Source of the DNA: Zooshikella harenae
Lineage (GTDB): Bacteria > Pseudomonadota > Gammaproteobacteria > Pseudomonadales > Zooshikellaceae
DNA: 64,000 nucleotides
NCBI RefSeq assembly: GCF_018837975.1
Contig: NZ_JAGSOY010000011.1
Span: forward strand, 40,036-104,035
Direction: 5' to 3'
In this document: in pieces, positions 7,855 through 15,004 of the stretch
Layout of the letters: every line of letters starts with the position of its first letter
How positions within the stretch are numbered: position 1 is the first letter of the stretch
Position numbers and translations under genes: made by a program
The notes under the pieces: generated by a model
The model's input: only the letters and a program-made list of their open reading frames with translations
Told to the model about the DNA's origin: nothing
Databases searched by the model: none

Positions 7855-8667
7855 TCTTAGTTCACTCCTGGTAGTTGAGTTCAGTTTGCCTAAGGTTGAG
7901 TTGGACCACAAATCTTTACAAAAGCTCACTCACTATCCCCTCGACAAAGGGTATTTCATTGTTATTGTGGTGCTGTGAGTTAAAACACTCTTAATCCTGA
8001 GGTTGTTTTATTTGCGAAGATTGAAACTGGCTGCAGTAAAAGGCTAAATTAACGCCTTTCACGTCGTAAAGCCTGACACAATAACAAAGTCTGACATAGT
8101 AGCAGGGAAGCGTTAAAGGAGCAGGTCCATTTTTCTCCTTCCTTGTGTCACTTATCGATTAGTAAGCTGTTTGTGGTGGAAGAAGGTATGGTTTTTACGT
8201 TCACTATAAAACACTTGTCGTTTTAACAGAGTGTCGCAATTAAGCAAGTTTATCATGAAAAAATCACTCGCATTTTATAATGATTATGCTTAGAATCCGC
8301 GAAAAATCTTTTAACATATACGCTTTAGGGATGGCTCCACCGCATACAGAGTGACTTCACAGTACTACTCTGATCCTGGTTTTAAATGCTTCCCTAATAT
8401 CGTTAAAACAAACCAACAAGTATTTTGCCTGAGTTTGAAAAAAGATTTTATTTGAATATAAGTGTTTTCGTTAAGTATTAATCTATCTTTATGAAGTAGC
8501 CTGCAGTCGAGTTAAACTCGGCAAGTTGACTGGTGGGGTAGATACTCAAGATTGCTTTAACTGAAAACTGAAATTCACATAAGAAGGTACCTATGGTTCT
8601 AAAGGTTTAATGGTGCACAGTTAGCCGCTTAATGCTCTGTGCACATAACTGACTGGAGTTTGTTTAA
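7855..8667. other. Divergent intergenic region, dsbA / speD
   Basis: About 800 bases without a convincing gene between divergent dsbA and speD. It should hold both promoters. Near the speD end it has a five-codon frame with its own ribosome site (8593-8610) followed by an 8-bp hairpin (8613-8644), reported separately. Confidence 0.5.
8593..8644 (+). promoter_or_regulatory. speD leader: mini-ORF plus hairpin
   Basis: AAGAAGG precedes a five-codon frame MVLKV (8593-8610). It is followed at once by an overlapping ATG (8610) and a perfect 8-bp stem GTGCACAG/CTGTGCAC (8613-8620 and 8637-8644). The hairpin ends about 23 bases before the speD start and would sit just ahead of its ribosome site. A role in translational control is an inference. 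Confidence 0.35.
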
Positions 8668-9135
8668 ATGCGAAACACGCTTACTCATGCTCAAGTTGTA
8701 CCTGTTACAACTGATAGCTGGCCCACCCACGAAAATCTTCACCCAGAATCCATTCTCTCTCAAGACCATTTTATTACGCGAGATGGTGTTACATTTGCGG
8801 GTTCTCATCTAATTATCGACTTATGGCAGGCTACCAAGCTTGACGATCTTCAGCTCATGGAGAAAACACTACGTGATGCTGTTGAAGTCGCAGGTGCAAC
8901 ACTGCTTCATATACATCTTCATCACTTTACTCCTAATGGGGGTATCTCTGGTGTTGCTGTCCTGGCAGAGTCACATATCAGTGTTCATACATGGCCTGAG
9001 CGCAATTTTGCTGCGTTTGATGTATTTATGTGTGGAGATGCTGAGCCCCACAAAGCAATTCCCATACTAGAGCAGGCTTTTAGCCCTTCACGAACAGATA
9101 TTAATGATTTGATGCGTGGCAAAGTCTCTAAGTAA
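8668..9135 (+). CDS. speD: S-adenosylmethionine decarboxylase proenzyme
   Basis: A 155-residue pyruvoyl-dependent enzyme that decarboxylates S-adenosylmethionine to give the aminopropyl donor for spermidine. The self-cleavage site is Glu101-Ser102 in 'GVAVLAESHISVHTWPE'; Ser102 becomes the pyruvoyl group. His107 and Cys122 ('FMCGD') match the processing and proton-donor residues of the short bacterial SpeD class. CTGGAG lies upstream of the ATG. It is the first gene of speD-speE-speA-aguB, all on the same strand with short gaps (22 bases to speE). Confidence 0.95.
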   Translation: MRNTLTHAQVVPVTTDSWPTHENLHPESILSQDHFITRDGVTFAGSHLIIDLWQATKLDDLQLMEKTLRDAVEVAGATLLHIHLHHFTPNGGISGVAVLAESHISVHTWPERNFAAFDVFMCGDAEPHKAIPILEQAFSPSRTDINDLMRGKVSK

Positions 9136-9157
9136 CGCAATGCGCTAGGAATTCGAA

Positions 9158-10039
9158 ATGTTGACCAAAATAGACCAGAGAGAGACTTATCTGGAGACTC
9201 TGCACAACCATTATTTGCAGGGATTTGTTGTAGATAAGGTTTTATTTGAAAACAAAACAGATCACCAACACCTTATTATTTTTGAAAACAAGGTGTTTGG
9301 TCGAGTCATGGCATTAGATGGAATTATTCAGACCACAGAAGCGGATGAATTTATTTACCATGAAATGCTGGCACATGTACCCATTTTGGCCCATGGTGAT
9401 GCAAAACGTGTATTGATCATTGGTGGCGGTGATGGAGGGATGTTGCGTGAGGTGTTAAAGCATCCTCAGGTTGAACATGTCACCATGGTTGAAATAGACC
9501 AGCAAGTAGTTGATATGTGTCGAGAGTATTTACCTAATCACTCAAAGGGTGCGTTTGATGATTCACGTACACATTTAGTGATTGCAGATGGCGTTGACTT
9601 CGTAAATACGACACAAGAGCAGTTTGATGTCATTATCTCCGACTCAACTGATCCCGTTGGGCCAGGTGAGGTTTTATTCAGTTCGCGTTTTTACGATGGC
9701 TGTAAGCGATGCTTGAAGGATGGCGGTATTTTAGTCACGCAAAATGGTGTGTCATATATGCAGCTAAGCGAAGTGACCACTACCTATCAGCGTTTAACAC
9801 CTTATTTCAAGGACGTAAGCTTCTATAGTGCAGCAGTGCCTACTTATATTGGTGGGATTATGACCTTCGCGTGGGCTACAAATAATACTCAGCTACGTGC
9901 ACAGTCATCGGCCGATATCGCAAAACATTTTAAGGCCAGTGCTATACAAACGCGCTATTACAACCCTGAAATACACTGTGGGTCGTTTGCATTACCGCAG
10001 TATATCCATCAGGCGTTGGATGCAATAGCTGTAAAATAA
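9158..10039 (+). CDS. speE: Spermidine synthase (polyamine aminopropyltransferase)
   Basis: A 293-residue aminopropyltransferase that moves the aminopropyl group of decarboxylated SAM onto putrescine. It has an N-terminal beta domain (to about residue 70), 'YHEMLAHVP', the nucleotide-binding loop GGGDGG (residues 89-94), the acidic '[11 protein letters not shown]' strand end, and the catalytic '[10 protein letters not shown]' gate loop near residues 160-170. AGGA lies eight bases before the ATG. It directly follows speD, the donor-making enzyme, and precedes the putrescine-producing genes. Confidence 0.95.
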   Translation: MLTKIDQRETYLETLHNHYLQGFVVDKVLFENKTDHQHLIIFENKVFGRVMALDGIIQTTEADEFIYHEMLAHVPILAHGDAKRVLIIGGGDGGMLREVLKHPQVEHVTMVEIDQQVVDMCREYLPNHSKGAFDDSRTHLVIADGVDFVNTTQEQFDVIISDSTDPVGPGEVLFSSRFYDGCKRCLKDGGILVTQNGVSYMQLSEVTTTYQRLTPYFKDVSFYSAAVPTYIGGIMTFAWATNNTQLRAQSSADIAKHFKASAIQTRYYNPEIHCGSFALPQYIHQALDAIAVK

Positions 10040-10145
10040 AAGAGCTAGGGTCTTTACCCAAGAACCAAGAGTGAGTGCGCTTCAAAAACGATTGTGCGTT
10101 CTGCGTACTCAACCCCATTCGCCTTTTTTTATTAAGGGGCTTGCA

Positions 10146-12050
10146 GTGAACAATGATTGGACTGTGTCTGATGCACTAGACACGTATAATGTACAATTTT
10201 GGGGTAATGGTTATTTTTCGGTGAGTGAACAAGGAGACGTTGTTGTTCACCCGACTAAGGAAAGTTCAGTTAATTTAGCCGAACTCACCACTAACCTTCA
10301 GCAGCAAAATACCCGCCTACCAGTGCTTGTGCGCTTTCCTGATATTTTACAAAACCAAGTACATAAGTTGTGTAATGCATTTAATAATGCAATAACACAG
10401 TATGATTACGGTGGCGATTATGTTGCCGTTTATCCTATTAAGGTTAACCAACACCGCCAGGTTGTTGAAGGATTGCTGGCCAGTCAGGCAGAAACCAGTG
10501 TCAAACAGCTGGGCTTAGAGGCAGGAAGTAAAGCTGAGTTATTAACCGTCCTGGGTTTTGCGGCAGAAAGTAACTCTGTCATTATCTGTAATGGCTATAA
10601 AGATCGGGAATACATCCGACTGGCGCTGATTGGTGAGCGCATTGGTCATCAAGTTTATATTGTCATTGAAAAGATTTCAGAGTTAGACCTTATATTATCA
10701 GAAGCCGCTGAACTGAATGTCACACCACGTATTGGTGTTCGGGCAAAATTGGCATCACAGGGTAAAGGTAAATGGGAGACCTCCTGTGGTGAAAAGTCAA
10801 AGTTTGGTTTATCTGCAGCTCAGGTGCTTGATGTCGTAGAACGACTTAAAACTCATGATGCCCTTCATTATCTTCAGTTATTGCACTTCCATATGGGCAG
10901 TCAAATAGCGCATATTCGTGATATCCAGTCTGGATTACGGGAATGTTCACGCTTTTTTATGGCCCTTCATCAGTTGGGCGCGGCGATTCAAATAGTGGAT
11001 GTTGGGGGTGGATTAAGCATTGATTACGAGGGAACACGCTCACAAAGTAACTGCTCCAGTAATTATAATATGCAGGAATATGCGAATAATGTGGTCTATG
11101 CGTTCAGCACAATTTGTCGTGAACATGACATACCACACCCGCGTTTAATTTCTGAATCTGGCCGGTCACTTACTGCTCATCATGCGTTATTAATCACTAA
11201 TGTGATTGGGGTTGAAGCACCTAAAATTACCCAGCCGACAGAGCCTGAATCCGATGCCCATCAACTCTTGCATAATATGTGGCATGACTTTTCAACACTC
11301 AGTCAGCGACGAAATGATCGTGCTTTGGTTGAAATTTACCACGACACGCAAGATGACATGGCTGAGGTTAATTCGCTCTTTACTCATGGTGTAACAACGT
11401 TGCAAGAGCGGGCATTGGCAGAAGAAATACACTTCGCGACGTGTGCACAGTTGTTAAGGTATTTAAATCATCGAAACCGTGCTCACCGTACGATCATTGA
11501 TGAGCTCAATGAAAAACTGATGCATAAGTTTTTCGTTAACTTTTCACTCTTTCAGTCTTTGCCTGATGCCTGGGGGATCGGACAAATATTTCCTATTTTG
11601 CCACTTTCAGGACTTGAGCAGGCGCCTTCTGTACGTGCAGTTATTCAGGATATTACCTGCGACTCTGATGGTGTAATAAAACAATATGTGGATGGCCAAG
11701 GCCTAGAATCTACATTGCCACTTCCTAATTACCAGGCAGATAAACCTTATTTACTGGGTTTTTTTCTGGTGGGGGCATATCAAGAAATTCTGGGTGATAT
11801 GCATAACCTGTTTGGCGATACTGACTCGGTCTCTGTGCATATAGATAAACAGGGTAATTATCAGGTTGATCAGGTTAAGCACGGTGATACGGTTGAAAAC
11901 ATGTTGAAGTATGTTGATCAGCTGCCTGATGCGTTAATGGCTTCATATCAAAGGCAGTTGGAGCAATCTAACCTTGATGCTGAAGAGCAGGCGCGGTTAT
12001 TAACCGAACTGTGTCAGGGAATAACGGGTTACACTTATTTAGAAGAGTGA
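10146..12050 (+). CDS. speA: Biosynthetic arginine decarboxylase
   Basis: PLP enzyme that decarboxylates arginine to agmatine. Motifs of the SpeA family include 'YPIKVNQHRQVVE' (PLP-binding Lys), 'LGLEAGSKAEL', 'CNGYKDREYIRLAL', 'LLHFHMGSQ', 'VDVGGGLSIDYEGT' and the C-terminal 'CDSDG' and 'LGFFLVGAYQEILGDMHNLFGD' regions. The GTG start chosen here (634 residues) has AAGGGG at good spacing and gives an N-terminus like that of Pseudomonas SpeA. A GTG 75 bases upstream (659 residues, close to the E. coli length) is possible but has a weaker ribosome site. It lies between speE and aguB, eight bases before the latter. Confidence 0.94.
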   Translation: MNNDWTVSDALDTYNVQFWGNGYFSVSEQGDVVVHPTKESSVNLAELTTNLQQQNTRLPVLVRFPDILQNQVHKLCNAFNNAITQYDYGGDYVAVYPIKVNQHRQVVEGLLASQAETSVKQLGLEAGSKAELLTVLGFAAESNSVIICNGYKDREYIRLALIGERIGHQVYIVIEKISELDLILSEAAELNVTPRIGVRAKLASQGKGKWETSCGEKSKFGLSAAQVLDVVERLKTHDALHYLQLLHFHMGSQIAHIRDIQSGLRECSRFFMALHQLGAAIQIVDVGGGLSIDYEGTRSQSNCSSNYNMQEYANNVVYAFSTICREHDIPHPRLISESGRSLTAHHALLITNVIGVEAPKITQPTEPESDAHQLLHNMWHDFSTLSQRRNDRALVEIYHDTQDDMAEVNSLFTHGVTTLQERALAEEIHFATCAQLLRYLNHRNRAHRTIIDELNEKLMHKFFVNFSLFQSLPDAWGIGQIFPILPLSGLEQAPSVRAVIQDITCDSDGVIKQYVDGQGLESTLPLPNYQADKPYLLGFFLVGAYQEILGDMHNLFGDTDSVSVHIDKQGNYQVDQVKHGDTVENMLKYVDQLPDALMASYQRQLEQSNLDAEEQARLLTELCQGITGYTYLEE

Positions 12051-12057
12051 TTAAGCC

Positions 12058-12927
12058 ATGAGTCGCTTGGTGACATTTGCTGCCATTCAAATGGCATGCA
12101 GTAATGAATACTCTGAAAACGTTGAGCATGCTTCAACTTTGGTGAAAGCTGCAGCACAGCAGGATGCGCAAGTTATTCTGCTACCTGAACTTTTTGTTGG
12201 CCACTATTTTTGTAAAGAGCAAAAACCTGAGTTTTTTAAGCAAGCTCAATCAGCTCAGAATAGTGACTTACTTAAACACATGTCTAAGTTGGCTAAGCAA
12301 CATAAGGTTGTTTTGCCTATCAGTTTTTTTGAGCGTGCAGGGCAGAGTTATTTTAATTCGTTAGTAATGATTGATGCCTCGGGTGAGATCATGGGGATCT
12401 ATCGTAAAAGCCATATACCGGATGGACCTGGCTATCAAGAGAAGTTCTATTTTTCACCTGGTGATACTGGGTTTAAAGTTTGGGCTACTCAATATGGATC
12501 CTTAGGTGTGGGTATTTGCTGGGATCAGTGGTTCCCTGAAGCTGCTCGTGTGATGGTATTACAAGGTGCTGAGGTACTACTTTACCCAACTGCGATTGGT
12601 GATGAACCACAAGATCCAACACTAGACTCTCAAGCCCATTGGCAACGTACTATGCAAGGGCATAGTGCGGCTAATATGGTCCCCGTTATTGCGGCTAACC
12701 GAGTAGGCCAAGAACCTGCCACATCGTTTAGTTCTACTTATTATGGAAGCTCTTTTATCACGGGGTATACAGGAGAAGTGTTAGCTCAGGCAGATCGAGT
12801 GCAGGAGCATACGGTTATCACAACCGTAGATTTAGATGAGGCGGCTTTAGCAAGACAAAGCTGGGGATTGTTTCGTGACCGTCGTCCAGAGCTGTATGGT
12901 GCAATCAATAGCTTTGATGGACACTAA
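12058..12927 (+). CDS. aguB: N-carbamoylputrescine amidohydrolase
   Basis: A 289-residue nitrilase-superfamily enzyme that hydrolyses N-carbamoylputrescine to putrescine. The catalytic triad is visible: Glu44 ('LLPELFVGHYF'), Lys117 ('YRKSHIPDG') and Cys154 ('GVGICWDQWFPEAAR'). These flanking sequences are those of AguB rather than other nitrilases. It follows speA by eight bases, so the cluster goes arginine to agmatine and later to spermidine. The agmatine deiminase AguA needed between SpeA and AguB is not in the window. Confidence 0.93.
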   Translation: MSRLVTFAAIQMACSNEYSENVEHASTLVKAAAQQDAQVILLPELFVGHYFCKEQKPEFFKQAQSAQNSDLLKHMSKLAKQHKVVLPISFFERAGQSYFNSLVMIDASGEIMGIYRKSHIPDGPGYQEKFYFSPGDTGFKVWATQYGSLGVGICWDQWFPEAARVMVLQGAEVLLYPTAIGDEPQDPTLDSQAHWQRTMQGHSAANMVPVIAANRVGQEPATSFSSTYYGSSFITGYTGEVLAQADRVQEHTVITTVDLDEAALARQSWGLFRDRRPELYGAINSFDGH

Positions 12928-12960
12928 AAGACAATCACTGTATTGATCTCCTAAAAAATA

Positions 12961-12980
12961 AACCCGGCATTAGCCGGGTT
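12961..12980. terminator. Bidirectional terminator between aguB and cytochrome c4
   Basis: Perfect 8-bp stem AACCCGGC/GCCGGGTT with loop ATTA. An A-rich run lies on its left and a T-rich run on its right, so it can serve both convergent genes. Confidence 0.85.
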
Positions 12981-13027
12981 TATGCTTATTAAGATTGATG
13001 TGTGATCTGAAGTGCTAGTAAAAACAG

Positions 13028-13639
13028 TTATCTTAAACCTTGTACATAACTAGCGACGGCATCAACCTCTTTATTACTAAGCTTTTCTGCAATAGTGCGC
13101 ATGATCTTAGAATCACCATCATTGGTGCGCTCACCTTCACGAAAAGCTCTAAGTTGTTTGGCTGTATAATCTGCAAATTGACCCGATAAATGTGGAAAGC
13201 CCGCTAGCTCGTTACCTTTACCTGTGGGTGAGTGGCAAGCTGTACAGGCAGGAATGCCTTTATCTTTATGGCCTGCACGATAAATGCGTTCACCTAAGGC
13301 AACTTTATCTGCCTTTGTTGCTCCAACAGGAGGTTTTTGTGAAGCGTAGAAAGCTGCAATGTCCGCCATATCCTGCTCAGATAAACTAGCTACAAAGCCA
13401 GTCATTTCAGGAATATCGCGTGCACCTGACTTAACATCCACAAGCTGTTTAAGCAGGTAGCGTTGTCCTTGTCCAGCAAGGTGAGGAAAGGTTGGGGCAG
13501 CACTGATGCCTGTGGCACCATGGCAAGCAGAACATACCGCTGATTTTGCTTTTCCTGCCGTGACATCACCTTCAGTTGCGTGAACTAGACCCGTTACCCC
13601 CATCATCAATATGCAGCTAAAAAAAAGTACTCTTTTCAT
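13028..13639 (-). CDS. cc4: Dihaem cytochrome c4
   Basis: A 203-residue periplasmic protein with signal peptide ('MKRVLFFSCILMMGVTGLVHA') and two c-type haem sites, 'CSACH' and 'CTACH', in two tandem cytochrome c domains of about 90 residues each. The recurring 'FPHLAGQ'/'FPHLSGQ' and 'YxxKQL' elements confirm an internal duplication. Cytochrome c4 passes electrons to terminal oxidases such as cbb3 or to nitrite-type reductases. Its position between dsbA and engB/polA agrees with the Pseudomonas cc4 locus, apart from the polyamine genes placed between. Confidence 0.93.
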   Translation of the reverse strand: MKRVLFFSCILMMGVTGLVHATEGDVTAGKAKSAVCSACHGATGISAAPTFPHLAGQGQRYLLKQLVDVKSGARDIPEMTGFVASLSEQDMADIAAFYASQKPPVGATKADKVALGERIYRAGHKDKGIPACTACHSPTGKGNELAGFPHLSGQFADYTAKQLRAFREGERTNDGDSKIMRTIAEKLSNKEVDAVASYVQGLR

Positions 13640-14116
13640 CAGCTAATCCAGTACCAGCAAGTCGTAGTGTTTATTTATCCCTATAATGCAATTACATTAC
13701 AGGTCACCTTGTTTTATTGATCTCACCTGCTCTGTATGACTATGGCTGTATGGCGTGTTAAAAAACTCACACAACAGCTGAATTGTACCCCTTGCGGTGA
13801 GGTGTTAAGCGGAATTGTCTGTATTTGACAATCTTACCAAACGACCATATTGCTGAGGGCATAGCTTGCAGGAAGTCGAATAATACGCGTAAATTACATT
13901 ATTTTATAGTGGCTTACGCCTTGGCGAGTGGATTATACACTAATCTGCAACCTAACGGGAACGTACATACAACAATGGTCTACTAATAAGCATTATATTT
14001 CAGGATATTATTCAGCTATGGAGTAGTAATTATGCTTAGGATAAGATCAATAGAATATGCTATACCCTTCGCTGTGGGTATATAAGCTTTAAATTTTGTT
14101 ATCAACTGAGAAAAGC
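13640..14116. other. Divergent intergenic region, cc4 / engB
   Basis: No gene is seen. It should hold the promoters of both flanking genes. It contains one copy of the 22-bp palindromic repeat (14061-14082) just before engB. Confidence 0.5.
14061..14082. repeat. Short palindromic repeat, 22-bp form
   Basis: TATACCC, 8-base spacer TTCGCTGT, GGGTATA: a perfect 7-bp stem. Same family as the copies at 670, 18037 and 46938. It lies 35 bases upstream of the engB start, so it may be in the engB leader. Confidence 0.8.
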
Positions 14117-14758
14117 ATGAGTTCAGAACAACCTCAACAAACCCTGAATTTTGAGCAAGTCACTTTTATCAAAAGTGCAGCTAAGCTATCACAATGCCCT
14201 GAGGATAAAGGTCGTGAGGTTGCGTTTGCTGGACGGTCCAACGCAGGAAAGTCCAGTGCATTAAATGCACTCACTGGCTCAAAAAAGTTGGCGCGTACCA
14301 GTAAAACACCTGGTCGTACTCAGCTAATCAATTTTTTTGCGCTTTCAGAAACGTATCGCTTGGTGGATTTACCTGGTTATGGCTACGCCAAGGTACCTGA
14401 GGCAGTTAAAGCCGAATGGCAGAAGCATCTTGAGGATTATTTACAAAACCGTGACTCACTGATTGGCATAATACTGCTGATGGATATTCGTCATCCATTA
14501 AAAGAGTTTGACCAAATAATGCTGGAATGGGCTGAGTACTACCAAAAACCGGTCCATATTCTGTTAACGAAAAGTGATAAGCTAAAATTTGGTGCTGCCA
14601 AACAAGCTGCGTTGAAGATTCAGCGTGAGTTAAAGCCTTTTGGTAACCTCGTTTCGCTACAGTTGTTTTCTTCTTTAAATAAGATGGGCGTTGACGAGCT
14701 AAAAAAGCAGCTGTCTACTTGGCTGTTAGATGAAAAAATAATTAATGTAGAACAATAA
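14117..14758 (+). CDS. engB: Ribosome biogenesis GTPase EngB (YihA/YsxC)
   Basis: A 213-residue essential GTPase needed for large-subunit ribosome assembly. G1 is '[13 protein letters not shown]', the switch region '[16 protein letters not shown]', G3 '[10 protein letters not shown]' and G4 'TKSDKL', all standard for EngB. The ATG is used; a TTG seven codons earlier is less likely. It is convergent with polA, with a small RNA gene between them, the same arrangement as polA-spf-yihA in E. coli. Confidence 0.95.
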   Translation: MSSEQPQQTLNFEQVTFIKSAAKLSQCPEDKGREVAFAGRSNAGKSSALNALTGSKKLARTSKTPGRTQLINFFALSETYRLVDLPGYGYAKVPEAVKAEWQKHLEDYLQNRDSLIGIILLMDIRHPLKEFDQIMLEWAEYYQKPVHILLTKSDKLKFGAAKQAALKIQRELKPFGNLVSLQLFSSLNKMGVDELKKQLSTWLLDEKIINVEQ

Positions 14759-14797
14759 AAAATACTCCAGTTACTTGGGGGAGATCAGTAACTGGAG
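14757..14797 (-). terminator. Terminator of the polA-engB small RNA
   Basis: Perfect 10-bp stem (14765-14774 with 14788-14797) followed on the minus strand by TATTTTTT. It would also stop read-through from polA. Confidence 0.85.
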
Positions 14798-14890
14798 CTT
14801 TCATAGACTCCGCTAACTTGGGGGCTTAACGGAGGAAGTGCCAACACTAAACACATAAGGAGTAGTTAAGTCAGTCATCACGACCGCTTA
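14757..14890 (-). ncRNA. ErsA/Spot 42-position small RNA with C-rich loops
   Basis: Minus-strand small RNA of about 134 nt in the gap between polA and engB. Its promoter is GGAACTT, 16 bases, TCTTA, the sigma-E/AlgU form. The 3' half has two hairpins: an imperfect 9-bp stem CTCCGTTAA/TTAGCGGAG with loop GCCCCCAAG (14808-14834), and a perfect 10-bp stem CTCCAGTTAC/GTAACTGGAG with loop TGATCTCCCCCAA (14765-14797). The second is followed by TATTTTTT (terminator). Location, strand, length and AlgU-type promoter match what is known of ErsA in Pseudomonas (about 132 nt, sigma-22 dependent). CCCCC loops are suited to pairing with Shine-Dalgarno G-runs. No sequence alignment to ErsA was possible. Confidence 0.8.
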
Positions 14891-14895
14891 ATTGT

Positions 14896-14923
14896 TAAGA
14901 CTGAGCGTGTTGGTAGAAGTTCC
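14896..14923 (-). promoter_or_regulatory. Sigma-E/AlgU-type promoter of the small RNA
   Basis: Minus-strand -35 GGAACTT (14917-14923), 16-base spacer, -10 TCTTA (14896-14900). This fits the extracytoplasmic-stress sigma consensus GAACTT-N16-TCnnA; the predicted start is near 14890. Confidence 0.75.
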
Positions 14924-15004
14924 TAGTTTTTGTAAAAAAATATTTCCCCTGATAAACGGTATAAAAATGCACCAAATTCGATGCTTTCTACAAAGAAATG
15001 CCCT

